A DNA stretch of 7,882 bases, from contig CAITZN010000711.1 in the NCBI GenBank assembly GCA_903896915.1, forward strand, positions 1-7,882, written 5' to 3'. The notes beneath the pieces were generated by a model. That model saw only the letters and a program-made list of their open reading frames with translations. It was not told the DNA's origin and searched no databases. The translations under genes and the position numbers were made by a program. Position 1 is the stretch's first letter; every line of letters starts with the position of its first letter. This document shows positions 1 through 7,325 of the stretch, one piece after another. This DNA is from an uncultured bacterium (GTDB lineage Bacteria; Desulfobacterota; Desulfobulbia; Desulfobulbales; Desulfobulbaceae).

Positions 1-2
1 AG

Positions 3-236
3 GAAAACCTCAGCATTCAGTTTGTTGTGCCCGGCTCCAGCGCCTGTGCAATCGATCCGGCTAACGGCCTAGCACCGCAGCAGGAACGTCGGGCTCTCGC
101 CAATGACCCGCTAGTGTTAGCTGCTCTCGACGTCTTTACCGGTCAGGTCGGTGATATCCGCATCGGTTCCCGCTCCCGAACCAGCATCCCGGATAGCAAA
201 GCGACAATAGAAAACCATATAGACACTAAAGAATAG
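3..236 (+). CDS. dnaX: DNA polymerase III subunit gamma/tau, C-terminal end (partial)
   Basis: This is the last 77 codons of an open frame that enters from the left edge and stops at TAG 234-236. The visible part contains ALANDPLVLAALDVFTGQV, which resembles the typical DnaX ending (a 'DPLVQEALxxFGG' stretch followed by a short charged tail). The family's ATPase domain, zinc site and clamp-loader part lie outside the window. DnaX is the clamp-loader ATPase that loads the sliding clamp and couples the replicative polymerase to the helicase. The call rests on this short tail and on the neighbours: dnaX followed by ybaB and recR is a very common bacterial order. A GTG at 27 could be read as a start, but the frame is open upstream of it and the homologous stretch is clearly internal. 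Confidence 0.8.
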   Translation, partial: ENLSIQFVVPGSSACAIDPANGLAPQQERRALANDPLVLAALDVFTGQVGDIRIGSRSRTSIPDSKATIENHIDTKE

Positions 237-274
237 TCGGCCCTATTAATTCATACATCACACAATGATTGTAT

Positions 275-312
275 GGGAAGCCAGTCGACACTCGACGTCT
301 CCCGATCTTTTT
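275..312 (+). terminator. Weak terminator- or attenuator-like structure between dnaX and ybaB
   Basis: GTCGA (284-288) and TCGAC (292-296) form a 5-bp stem over a 3-base loop. An outer GGGA (275-278) pairs with TCCC (300-303) across an unequal internal loop, and five Ts follow at 308-312. The stem is short and interrupted, so it would terminate poorly at best. It sits after the dnaX stop and ends about 26 nt before the ybaB start. It could partly separate dnaX from ybaB-recR expression. This is a reading of the sequence only. Confidence 0.3.
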
Positions 313-338
313 GTAATACTTTTCCATGAGGTGGACCA

Positions 339-647
339 ATGAACATGGGCGATATAATGAAACAAGCGCAACAGCTCCAGGAAAAACTGGCCGCTGTACA
401 AAATGATCTGGGCACTAAACAAGTCACCGGATCGGCTGGAGCTGGAATGGTGATCGCCACCCTCAATGGTAAAGGCGAACTCCTTGAGCTAACTATCGAA
501 AAAACGATGGTTCAGTCAGAAAACGTCCAAATGCTGCAAGACCTCATAGTTGCAGCAGTGAACGATGGTCTCAACAAAGCCAAGGATCTAGGCAAGTCCG
601 AGATGGGTCGCTTGACTGGCGGCCTTAATATTCCGGGACTCATGTAA
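339..647 (+). CDS. ybaB: YbaB/EbfC family nucleoid-associated protein
   Basis: A 102-residue protein of the usual YbaB/EbfC length. It opens with the family's MxxIMKQAQQLQEKL helix, followed by a VTGSAGAGMVIATLNGKGELLELTI strand region and a helical MLQDLIVAAVNDGLNKAKDL segment. It ends in the typical G-rich LTGGLNIPGLM tail. Family members form dimers that bind DNA and coat the nucleoid, and they are almost always found beside recR. The ATG at 339 is preceded by GAGGTGGA (328-335), a good ribosome binding site. A second ATG at 345 is possible but less well placed. The stop TAA (645-647) directly abuts the recR start, so the two are probably translated as a coupled pair. Confidence 0.95.
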   Translation: MNMGDIMKQAQQLQEKLAAVQNDLGTKQVTGSAGAGMVIATLNGKGELLELTIEKTMVQSENVQMLQDLIVAAVNDGLNKAKDLGKSEMGRLTGGLNIPGLM

Positions 648-1259
648 ATGCAGGTCATCCCGCTTGCCCTAGAACGGCTGATCTCTGACCTGACCAAGCT
701 TCCCGGTATCGGCCACAAAACCGCAACCCGCCTAGCGCTCTTCATGCTCCGCAGGCCAGCCGCTGAGGCCAAAAACCTGGCTAACGATTTGATGGTACTG
801 CACGAGACCATCCACCTCTGCCATCAGTGCTTCACCTTTTCCGAAACAAATCCCTGCGTCATCTGCGGTAACCCCAACCGTAACCCCAGACTGGTCTGCG
901 TTGTGGAAGAACCTGGCGACCAGATCGCCATCGAGAAAACCGGGGCCTTCCGAGGCACCTATCATATTCTCCATGGCGTCCTCGCGCCGATGGACGGCAT
1001 AGGCCCCGATGAACTCAAGACCCGTGAGTTGCGACAGCGAGTCGCTTCCGGAAGTGTCGATGAAATACTGATTGCTACCAGCTCTACCGTCCCAGGAGAA
1101 GCCACTGCATCCTATCTCGCCGATATGCTTCACGGTACAGGAATTCGCCTCAGTCGTCTCGCCTGCGGCATTCCCATGGGCATGGATATTAAATATGCCG
1201 ACGAACACACCCTGGCCAAGGCCATCGAATCCCGCCAAACGCTGCAAGACTGTTCCTGA
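648..1259 (+). CDS. recR: Recombination mediator protein RecR
   Basis: A 203-residue protein, close to the usual ~200 for RecR. It has an N-terminal helix-hairpin-helix (LPGIGHKTATRLALFML, residues 18-34) and a four-cysteine zinc finger (C58, C61, C70, C73). A Toprim domain starts near residue 81 (VCVVEEPGD, then HILHGVLAPMDGIGPDEL). The C-terminal GIPMGMDIKYADEHTLAKAIE stretch is typical of the family. RecR works with RecF/RecO to load RecA on single-stranded gaps during DNA repair. The ATG at 648 follows the ybaB stop immediately. There is no strong ribosome site of its own, so translational coupling to ybaB is likely. The N-terminus aligns well with known RecR starts (xxPLALERLISDLTKLPGIG), which supports this start. 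Confidence 0.97.
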   Translation: MQVIPLALERLISDLTKLPGIGHKTATRLALFMLRRPAAEAKNLANDLMVLHETIHLCHQCFTFSETNPCVICGNPNRNPRLVCVVEEPGDQIAIEKTGAFRGTYHILHGVLAPMDGIGPDELKTRELRQRVASGSVDEILIATSSTVPGEATASYLADMLHGTGIRLSRLACGIPMGMDIKYADEHTLAKAIESRQTLQDCS

Positions 1260-1387
1260 AGCCACTTACCCTTATGCCTTGAAGGATCTACCACGAGTTA
1301 CTTGCTGATATTCCTTCGTATTTTCCAAGCGGTTACATTATTTCTTTTTCAGAGAATTCCTTTCGCTGGGACCTTCTTAACCAGTTA
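1260..1387. other. Convergent intergenic gap between recR and the chemoreceptor gene
   Basis: These 128 bases lie between the 3' ends of recR (+) and the chemoreceptor gene (-), so transcription from both sides meets here. The only pairing noticed is GAAGGA (1281-1286) with TCCTTC (1312-1317) across a 25-base loop, followed by an AT-rich stretch. It is too loose to call a terminator. No small gene or RNA is evident. Confidence 0.5.
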
Positions 1388-3385
1388 TCAGATCTTGAAA
1401 CTGTCGACAATAGTCCTCAATCGTAACGCCAACGCCTGCAGATCGGTGGCGCTGGCTTTTACCTGTTTGCTACTTTGTGATATTTCCCCTGAAGCCATGT
1501 TGACATTGGTGATATCCTTGGTAATAGAAGCAGCCACTACCGAACTCTGATTGACGTTTTCATTGACCTCGCCCATCCCCTGAGAGGCCTGGGCGATATT
1601 ATTAGCTATCTCCTGGGTCGCTGCACTTTGCTCACCAACAGATGTGGAGATGATGCCGACAATCTCATTGATATTGTTGATTACTTCCGAGATCTGATTA
1701 ATTTCTTTTACCGTTGTCGAGGTCGTATCCTGCATCTCCTCAATTTGTTTTTTGATATCCTGGGTAGCTGCTGCCGTCTGTTTCGCCAATTCTTTGATTT
1801 CATTGGCTACAACAGCGAATCCTTTGCCCGCCTCACCAGCCCTGGCGGCCTCAATAGTGGCATTAAGCGCCAGTAGATTGGTCTGTTCGGAGATCTCGGT
1901 GATAGCCTCCGTGACCTTGCTGATGGACTGTGCCGATCTCCCAAGTTCCGCCATTTTATCGGAAGTAGATCCAGCTTGCTCAACTGCGGCAAGAGAAATT
2001 GAATGAGCTCGCTCGGCATTATTCGCAATCTCGCCGATAGTCGCCGTCATCTCTTCGGCGGCACTGGCCACCATAGAGGTGTTGGTGGTTGACTGCTCCA
2101 TAGCTGCTGCAACATTGTTGAGATTGGCGGTCATTTCCTCCGCAGCGGTGGCGACATTGTTAGCCCGATGAGAGGTATCTTCCGAACTAATAGAAAGGTC
2201 AGTGGCAATTTGTGACAGTTCGTTAGACGAGGTATCTATGGAACGGGTATTGTCGGAAATCTGCCCAACAATCCCCTGTAATTTCTCAATAAATGTATTG
2301 AACCATTGGGCGAGTTCGCCGATTTCATCCCTGGAAGTAACTCGAAGACGCATGGTCAGGTCACCTTCCCCCTGAGCAATATCTTTCAACCCCTCTACCG
2401 CACGATTGAGCGGGACAGTGATGCTGCGGGAAAAAAGCATGACCACTGCACAAACCGACGCTACCGCAATCAGAGTTATTGTCAGAATACTGTTTCTGAT
2501 CGAATGTGCTGCTGTCAGAAACTCAGCTTCATCCTGGGTGACGGCAATGCTCCAGCCTTTCAAGGGAACAGGGGCATATCCTGCTATTTTCGCTACATCC
2601 TTGAATACGTAATTCAGGGCGCCCTTGCTACCGGCCACCATCTGCTTGGATATCTCTTCCATTCCAGCAAGAGTCTTGAGATCCAGCTTCATCTCCAACT
2701 CCTTCTTAGGGTGGGCGATGATGATGCCGTTCTGATTACACATAAAGGCATAGCCTGTGTTTCCCGACTTTACTGACGACACATGACTGAGCAGCGGTTG
2801 CGCCTTGAGCGACAGACCGAAAACACCGAGAAAATCACCGGAATAGGATAGAATTGGTGCACAGAGCACGTAAATAACATCACCGGTTACCTTGGAAAAG
2901 ACAATGTCACTGACAATCGCCTTGCCGGTACTTTTGACTTTTTGAAAATACTCCGTATCCGCCAGGTTAACCCCCTTGTATTCATCACCGTTGGCAAGCT
3001 CGCCGGTATACATGGCTCCTTTGTCATCGGTAACGAAAATACCGAGATAGTTGCTATCCAACTGCTTGAATTTGGCTTTCATCTGTTGACGAAGATTGGC
3101 TATATCAGCTGTTGCCCCTTCAATTCCCTGTTCCTTTACTTTCTGGCCGATCATTCGGACGTTGGTATCAACCGCGTGGGCAGCAGCCGTTTTTGACTGA
3201 GCGTCCAACGTAGATTCGATGACCGTGGCCAGTTTCTGTGCCTGCGCAGCGGCATTGTCCCGGGAGATTGCCGTCAGTGCGGAAGAAGATTTCGAGACCG
3301 CAAGAAATCCAACAACCGCAAGCGGTACCGCAACGGCCAGACAGCCGCCGACTACGAGACGAAAACCAATTGATCGAATGTTCAT
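1388..3385 (-). CDS. Methyl-accepting chemotaxis protein, double-Cache type
   Basis: A complete 665-residue transmembrane chemoreceptor. The order is a short cytoplasmic N-terminus; TM1 about 8-30; a periplasmic double-Cache sensor about 35-290 ([41 protein letters not shown]); TM2 about 298-318; HAMP about 319-372; and a long coiled-coil signalling domain. The CheA/CheW-contacting hairpin tip is intact near 499-530 ([20 protein letters not shown] onward). Repeated AAEEM(T) patterns near 413-448 and 584-600 are plausible methylation regions. It should sense a small extracellular molecule and control the CheA kinase. The ligand cannot be told from the sequence. There is no C-terminal NWETF-like pentapeptide for tethering CheR/CheB. 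The start chosen is ATG 3383-3385, because GGAG lies 8 nt upstream and TM1 follows at once. A frame extension to 3436 adds 17 residues with no ribosome site. No che genes are in view, so it is an orphan receptor here. Confidence 0.95.
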   Translation of the reverse strand: MNIRSIGFRLVVGGCLAVAVPLAVVGFLAVSKSSSALTAISRDNAAAQAQKLATVIESTLDAQSKTAAAHAVDTNVRMIGQKVKEQGIEGATADIANLRQQMKAKFKQLDSNYLGIFVTDDKGAMYTGELANGDEYKGVNLADTEYFQKVKSTGKAIVSDIVFSKVTGDVIYVLCAPILSYSGDFLGVFGLSLKAQPLLSHVSSVKSGNTGYAFMCNQNGIIIAHPKKELEMKLDLKTLAGMEEISKQMVAGSKGALNYVFKDVAKIAGYAPVPLKGWSIAVTQDEAEFLTAAHSIRNSILTITLIAVASVCAVVMLFSRSITVPLNRAVEGLKDIAQGEGDLTMRLRVTSRDEIGELAQWFNTFIEKLQGIVGQISDNTRSIDTSSNELSQIATDLSISSEDTSHRANNVATAAEEMTANLNNVAAAMEQSTTNTSMVASAAEEMTATIGEIANNAERAHSISLAAVEQAGSTSDKMAELGRSAQSISKVTEAITEISEQTNLLALNATIEAARAGEAGKGFAVVANEIKELAKQTAAATQDIKKQIEEMQDTTSTTVKEINQISEVINNINEIVGIISTSVGEQSAATQEIANNIAQASQGMGEVNENVNQSSVVAASITKDITNVNMASGEISQSSKQVKASATDLQALALRLRTIVDSFKI

Positions 3386-3393
3386 GATATTGA

Positions 3394-3398
3394 CTCCA
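3394..3398 (-). promoter_or_regulatory. Ribosome binding site of the chemoreceptor gene
   Basis: On the minus strand TGGAG lies 8 nt before ATG 3383-3385. It decides the start in favour of the MNIRSIGF N-terminus over an upstream in-frame ATG at 3436. Confidence 0.7.
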
Positions 3399-3431
3399 TA
3401 ATATTCTGTGAGTAAATATGGTTCCGGAGAC

Positions 3432-3447
3432 AGCAAACTACGCTCCG
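3432..3447 (-). promoter_or_regulatory. Candidate sigma-54 promoter of the chemoreceptor gene
   Basis: The minus strand reads CGGAGCGTAGTTTGCT. Against TGGCACG-N4-TTGCW the -12 part (TTGCT) is perfect. The -24 part keeps the invariant GG and the CG but has three mismatches. GG and GC are separated by exactly 10 bases, as sigma-54 requires. Transcription would start near 3421, giving a leader of about 35 nt with the ribosome site correctly inside it. No TTGTCC-N6-GGACAA operator was found upstream, so the activator is not evident. Confidence 0.45.
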
Positions 3448-3554
3448 ATATTTGCTTAACAATCCTTCTTTATGGTACCGATTCAATCGCTCCATTCCGC
3501 ATATTCACAATCGCCTAGTATCATTCAGAAGGCCATTTCTCTTGGAAAGAATAC

Positions 3555-4019
3555 TCAGTTCATCTGCATGACCGGAAGATGGATGATAAACGTCGACCCA
3601 ACCCCCAGTCGGCTCTCAACGAGTACTTTGCCTCCGTGATTTTCCACGACATCTTTGACGATTCCGAGACCAAAAGCGTTACCGTTACGTTTGTCAGTGA
3701 AGTAGGTGGCAAAGATCTCAATCAGCAAATCCTCCCGAACTCCCCAACCCGTGTCGGAAAAGGTAACCTCAACCGATGACAAATCTTCCAGTGGCGTTAC
3801 AGTTGCCTTCATTTTTTTGTTACAGCGACCATCCATTGCATCAACAGCCTTCAAAATTACATTATAAAAAACGTGTTCGAGACCAAATCGATTCCCCAGC
3901 ACTCGAACCTCCTGCACAGGTATCATCCGTTCCACCTCGATATTTTCGAGGATAAACACCTCTCGAAACCTGTCCAGGCAACCATCAACAAGTGTAATAA
4001 TATCTACGTGTTGAAACAT
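3555..4019 (-). CDS. Stand-alone histidine-kinase-type ATPase (HATPase_c) domain protein
   Basis: A 154-residue protein consisting only of the C-terminal ATP-binding part of a sensor kinase. It begins where the linker after the phosphoacceptor helices normally begins (VDIITLVDGCLDRF). It runs through the N box (FYNVILKAVDAM, 51-62), G1 box (DTGWGV, 89-94), F box (IFATYFTDK, 102-110), G2 box (GNAFGLGIV, 113-121) and the final GGKVLVESRLGVGSTFIIHLP strand pair. There is no phosphoacceptor histidine domain, membrane segment or sensor. The N box carries Lys57 where an Mg-binding Asn is usual, and the G2 box has Ala115 where a Gly is usual, so ATP turnover may be weak or absent. D89 and GLG117-119 are kept. 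It has its own ribosome site (AGAGGA, 4025-4030) and starts 23 nt after the GGDEF-EAL gene, so it is probably the last gene of that operon. It might dock on a partner kinase or act as a regulatory ATP/nucleotide-binding module. The role is unknown. Confidence 0.85.
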   Translation of the reverse strand: MFQHVDIITLVDGCLDRFREVFILENIEVERMIPVQEVRVLGNRFGLEHVFYNVILKAVDAMDGRCNKKMKATVTPLEDLSSVEVTFSDTGWGVREDLLIEIFATYFTDKRNGNAFGLGIVKDVVENHGGKVLVESRLGVGSTFIIHLPVMQMN

Positions 4020-4042
4020 ATCAATCCTCTACCAGACTCCGG

Positions 4043-7018
4043 TTATCCCAGATTATCCGCATGGGCCAAACCCGGTTTCAAAAGAGGTTCATTTTCCTGA
4101 AGATAGGCGAAAAAGGCGCCCATCGGCAGAGGTTTACTGAAGAAATATCCTTGGATTTGTTCACATCCGCGCCCCTTCAGCCATTCGAGTTGCTCCTTGG
4201 TTTCAACTCCTTCGGCCACCACACCGATGCCGAGGTTGTGGGCCATCAAGATTATGGTTTCCACAAGTTGGGCATCGCTGGGATTGCTGGTTAGATCCCT
4301 GATAAAAGAACGATCAATCTTCAGGATTTTTATCGGAAATCTCTTGAGATAGGCGAGCGAGGAATAACCGGTTCCGAAATCGTCGATGGAAATTGCAATA
4401 CCGGCAGCAACCAATTGATTGAGGGTATCAACGGTTTTGGTCAGATCGGTCATCATCGCGCTTTCCGTAATCTCTAATTCGAGCTGAGCACTGGAGACTT
4501 TGTGTTTCTGAAGAATGGCAAGAATCGTATCGACCAGGTTCGGCTGGACAAACTGGAGCGGGGACAGATTTACCGAAATGGTAAGATGAGTATGGCCCAA
4601 ATCGTAGAGCATTCGAATAACCCGGCAGGAGATATCCAAAACCTGTTCTCCCAGAGGGATGATGAGACCAGTCTCTTCCGCGAGCGGTATAAAGTCAGCA
4701 GGATTAACGATGCTTCCATCCTGTTTTTGCCAGCGAACCAATGCCTCTGCCCCTGTTATTACTCCTCGCAAGGGATCAATCTTCGGTTGAAAGAAAACGG
4801 TAAACTCCCTATCCATCACTGCTTGCCGCAGATTGTTCTCAAGTAGCCGCAAGTAGGCAATACGCTCGCTTAAATCAGAGGTGAAAAGGCAGTAGGTGTT
4901 TTTACCCTTCACTTTCGCCTGATACATGGCTATATCGGCATTTTTTGTTAAGGTTCCGGCGTTGTCGCCATCCTCAGGATAAAAAGCCACACCGATACTA
5001 GCACTGATGAACAGTTCGGAACCGCCGACATTGAATGGTGCTGTAAAACTATGCAACAACCGTTTAACGAAATCGTTAACCACCATCTCAGAAGTAATAG
5101 CCGCCACTAAAACAAGAAATTCATCGCCGCCAAGCCGGGCAACAGTATCTTCCTCACGCACCAGCGACACAAGTCGATTAGACACCTGCTGGAGCAGCTG
5201 ATCGCCCAACTCGTGGCCCAAGCAGTCGTTAACGTTTTTAAAATTATCGAGATCGAGGAAGAGAACCGCCAGTTTGGTTCCACCGCGCTTGACATGGGCA
5301 AGCGAAACATTGATTCGGTCATTGGCGAGCGTCCGGTTAGGTAACCCCGTGAGTGCATCGTGGTAGGCCTGATGGACGATCCGCGCCTCCTGTTGTTTCA
5401 TCTCGGTGATATCGTGGAATACAGCCACATAATGGGCCACTTCCTTGTTCTCGTCGTAGATTGAACTGATGTTCAGAATTTCCGGATACACTTCACCGTT
5501 TTTTCGTTGATTCCAGATCTCTCCACTCCATCGTCCTTCTTTGAGAAGAGTTTTCCACATTTGGGCATAGAAGGAGCGGTCATGCCTTTTTGATTTCAGA
5601 ATACGTGAGTTTTTCCCTATTACTTCATCAGGCGCATAACCGGTTATCTCCAAAAAAGCCTGGTTGACGGCAAGAATGTTTCCATCCGGGTCGGTAATAC
5701 TGATACCTTCCAAGGCATTTTCAAAAGCCTTATGAAAAATGATCATTTGTTTTTCGGCTTGAACGCGGTCGTTGATTTCATCAAGTAATTTATTATTCAT
5801 TTGCCGCAACCGATCAATGTAGTGATTGAAATGTCGCCCAAGGAGACCAATCTCGCCAAGAGCGTCTACCTCGGCGCGGACATTGAGATCACCTGCATTG
5901 GCAACACGCATCTGTTGCGCTAAACGAGAGAGAGGTCGGGTGATCAATGTGCCAAGATAGAGGCTGACCGGTATGATCAGCAAGAACGCGCAGATCACTA
6001 TCATGCCGATTACTTTGCCAAGGGCCGTCAATGGTTGAAAAATCTCGTCCTCATAGACAGTTGAGGCCACCACCCAATCCATCCCTTTAATATAATTAAA
6101 AAAAACTATTTTTTTCCTTGCTTCTGCTTCATTCTGATCTTTCCAATAATACGAGAATTCTCCATTTTTCATTGAAAGAATCCGATTGAATACGGATTGG
6201 ATAGAGACATCCCCCATAGCGTGGATGTTTCCCCGGAGCCAGGGGTGCAGGATAATCTTACCCTGACTGTTGATAATAAACGCATAACCCGTCTTGCCAA
6301 AGACGTGTGATTTAAGGCCCAAACGAAGATCATCGGCCAGAAAATTAAACTCCTCCCGATAGCTCGACACCGAGACAATCCAATCCCAGGGTTCAAAATA
6401 CGCCATATGCAAAACTTTAGGTCGAGCCTGCTCCTCACCTGGATTTTTCCAGTCATACTCCAGCCAACCGTCTTTGTAGGACATTTGCTGTTTAACAAAC
6501 CAGAATTCGGAAATATCACGATTAATCAACTCGGCATTAGGATGAACCTTAACAACGCCTTTACTCGATAGCGCATAGATATACCCATGGTCGCCAATAC
6601 GTTGCTGAAGGAGTATTTCTTTCCCTCTTTTCATAGCTTCATTTCGAGTGAGGAGCCCTTTACTGACCTGCTGTTCGAGACCGTTGAGGATATCGATATT
6701 AACCTTTGTAATGGCCTGCAGGTGATTGCGAATGAATAGATTGGCAGCATTTTCGACCACATCCTTGACTGATGTTGTCGAGGTGGATAATTTTTCCATC
6801 ATGTTTTGCCGCATGTTTTCATAGACAAAAGAGTATATAGCTACCCCCGAGCAGACCAGAATGAGAGTCAGAGCGATGGCGAAATGGCCAACAATATAAA
6901 ATTTTATCGAAATCCGGCGTGAAAAGATTGAAAGAAGAACATTTGACAACAACGCATAGCAGTTAAGAAGTGTTCTGCGGGCCTTGCCTTTGTATGTTTC
7001 GTTAAAAATTAATGACAT
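4043..7018 (-). CDS. Membrane Cache-HAMP-PAS-GGDEF-EAL protein (cyclic di-GMP synthase/phosphodiesterase)
   Basis: A 991-residue inner-membrane sensor enzyme. It has a basic cytoplasmic N-terminus (1-39), TM1 about 40-66, and a periplasmic region made of two similar Cache repeats (about 140-224 and 238-326). TM2 (about 333-358), HAMP (about 357-410), PAS (about 428-540), GGDEF (about 550-715) and EAL (about 725-975) follow. GGDEF is intact (GGDEF 630-634; D589, N597 and D606 present), with the product-inhibition motif RxxD at 621-624, five residues before it. EAL is also intact: EAL 758-760, N817, ELEITES 847-853, DDFGTGYSSL 879-888, K900, E936, Q956. Both making and breaking of c-di-GMP are therefore possible, and which dominates cannot be told. 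The start ATG lies 3 nt after the small upstream gene's stop with only a weak ribosome site, suggesting coupled translation. The protein probably converts an envelope signal into a c-di-GMP change that affects motility or biofilm. Confidence 0.96.
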   Translation of the reverse strand: MSLIFNETYKGKARRTLLNCYALLSNVLLSIFSRRISIKFYIVGHFAIALTLILVCSGVAIYSFVYENMRQNMMEKLSTSTTSVKDVVENAANLFIRNHLQAITKVNIDILNGLEQQVSKGLLTRNEAMKRGKEILLQQRIGDHGYIYALSSKGVVKVHPNAELINRDISEFWFVKQQMSYKDGWLEYDWKNPGEEQARPKVLHMAYFEPWDWIVSVSSYREEFNFLADDLRLGLKSHVFGKTGYAFIINSQGKIILHPWLRGNIHAMGDVSIQSVFNRILSMKNGEFSYYWKDQNEAEARKKIVFFNYIKGMDWVVASTVYEDEIFQPLTALGKVIGMIVICAFLLIIPVSLYLGTLITRPLSRLAQQMRVANAGDLNVRAEVDALGEIGLLGRHFNHYIDRLRQMNNKLLDEINDRVQAEKQMIIFHKAFENALEGISITDPDGNILAVNQAFLEITGYAPDEVIGKNSRILKSKRHDRSFYAQMWKTLLKEGRWSGEIWNQRKNGEVYPEILNISSIYDENKEVAHYVAVFHDITEMKQQEARIVHQAYHDALTGLPNRTLANDRINVSLAHVKRGGTKLAVLFLDLDNFKNVNDCLGHELGDQLLQQVSNRLVSLVREEDTVARLGGDEFLVLVAAITSEMVVNDFVKRLLHSFTAPFNVGGSELFISASIGVAFYPEDGDNAGTLTKNADIAMYQAKVKGKNTYCLFTSDLSERIAYLRLLENNLRQAVMDREFTVFFQPKIDPLRGVITGAEALVRWQKQDGSIVNPADFIPLAEETGLIIPLGEQVLDISCRVIRMLYDLGHTHLTISVNLSPLQFVQPNLVDTILAILQKHKVSSAQLELEITESAMMTDLTKTVDTLNQLVAAGIAISIDDFGTGYSSLAYLKRFPIKILKIDRSFIRDLTSNPSDAQLVETIILMAHNLGIGVVAEGVETKEQLEWLKGRGCEQIQGYFFSKPLPMGAFFAYLQENEPLLKPGLAHADNLG

Positions 7019-7021
7019 GTC

Positions 7022-7246
7022 TCAATTTCCGACACTGCATCCGGCCCGGCGAAGACCAGGATCAATGGAGCGGGAGAGGTCAGCAAAACTCTTGATTTCC
7101 ATTCGGGACAGAAGGGCAATTTCCATAGCCGTCAGCTCGAGACCAACCTTGAAACAGGCATCGGTTAAGGATGCACAGGCCATCTGTCGAAACTGATCGT
7201 CAGTGATCAAGCGTCCAATTACAAGTTCAACAGCTTTCTGTGACAT
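7022..7246 (-). CDS. Small Os1348/NHLP-clan-like protein
   Basis: A 74-residue protein. Its N-terminus MSQKAVELVIGRLITDDQFR and the later VGLELTAMEIALL and FADLSRSIDPGLRRAG closely follow, from memory, the pattern of the 'Os1348 family NHLP clan' small proteins. That pattern is xSxKAVExVIGRLxTDxxFR, then LGLELTxEE, then LDPRI. These are distantly related to nitrile-hydratase-like leader peptides of RiPP pathways, but many occur alone with no modifying enzymes and no known role. It is soluble and predicted all-helical, with cysteines at 24, 31 and 70. The start is ATG 7244-7246, because a strong AAGGAGGA lies just upstream. The in-frame extension to 7291 has no such site and would run into the operator-like palindrome. 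It leads the operon with the GGDEF-EAL gene 3 nt downstream. No RiPP maturation enzyme is in view, so a precursor role is not supported here. A regulatory or adaptor role is only an inference. Confidence 0.8.
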   Translation of the reverse strand: MSQKAVELVIGRLITDDQFRQMACASLTDACFKVGLELTAMEIALLSRMEIKSFADLSRSIDPGLRRAGCSVGN

Positions 7247-7250
7247 GTAG

Positions 7251-7258
7251 TCCTCCTT
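7251..7258 (-). promoter_or_regulatory. Strong ribosome binding site of the small Os1348-like gene
   Basis: On the minus strand AAGGAGGA, a near-perfect anti-16S match, ends 4 nt before ATG 7244-7246. It fixes the start of the 74-residue protein and suggests high translation of the first gene of the operon. Confidence 0.9.
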
Positions 7259-7265
7259 ATTTCTC

Positions 7266-7291
7266 AAAAACACTTGTCCCGTGACGGACAA
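7266..7291 (-). promoter_or_regulatory. Operator-like palindrome / hairpin in the operon leader (site C)
   Basis: TTGTCC (7274-7279) and GGACAA (7286-7291) form a perfect 6-N6-6 inverted repeat, identical in arms and spacing to site B upstream. It lies downstream of the predicted start of transcription (about +25 to +42), so a bound protein would block rather than activate. In the RNA the same bases fold into a 6-bp stem with a 6-base loop, followed by GUG and five Us (7270-7266). That makes it look like a weak terminator or attenuator. Which reading is right cannot be decided from the sequence. Confidence 0.6.
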
Positions 7292-7325
7292 ATATGGGGC
7301 AATACACCTTATTCAAAGAAGAAGG

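Noticed and set aside
732..1265. Long reverse-strand open frame of 177 codons opposite recR
   Set aside because: It is entirely antisense to a clear recR, has no recognisable domain or ribosome site, and is best explained as a shadow of recR codon use.
1281..1317. Terminator between recR and the chemoreceptor gene
   Set aside because: The 6-bp stem spans a 25-base loop and is not followed by a clean T-run.
3255..3260. Extra TTGTCC half-site near the start of the chemoreceptor gene
   Set aside because: The partner position reads ATTGCC, not GGACAA, and the site is inside the coding region.
3386..3436. N-terminal extension of the chemoreceptor to an upstream ATG at 3436
   Set aside because: It adds 17 residues before TM1, has no ribosome site, and overlaps the candidate promoter; the ATG at 3385 has GGAG at the right distance.
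4020..4042. Frameshift joining the GGDEF-EAL protein to the ATPase domain as one hybrid kinase
   Set aside because: The EAL domain is complete with a normal short tail, and the ATPase gene has its own ribosome site and start. No phosphoacceptor domain is found in any frame between them.
4546..4551. Extra GGACAA half-site inside the GGDEF-EAL gene
   Set aside because: No TTGTCC partner lies at the required spacing; it is a chance coding match.
7247..7291. N-terminal extension of the small Os1348-like protein
   Set aside because: The extra 15 residues lack a ribosome site and overlap the TTGTCC palindrome, while the ATG at 7246 has a near-perfect one and matches the family's start.
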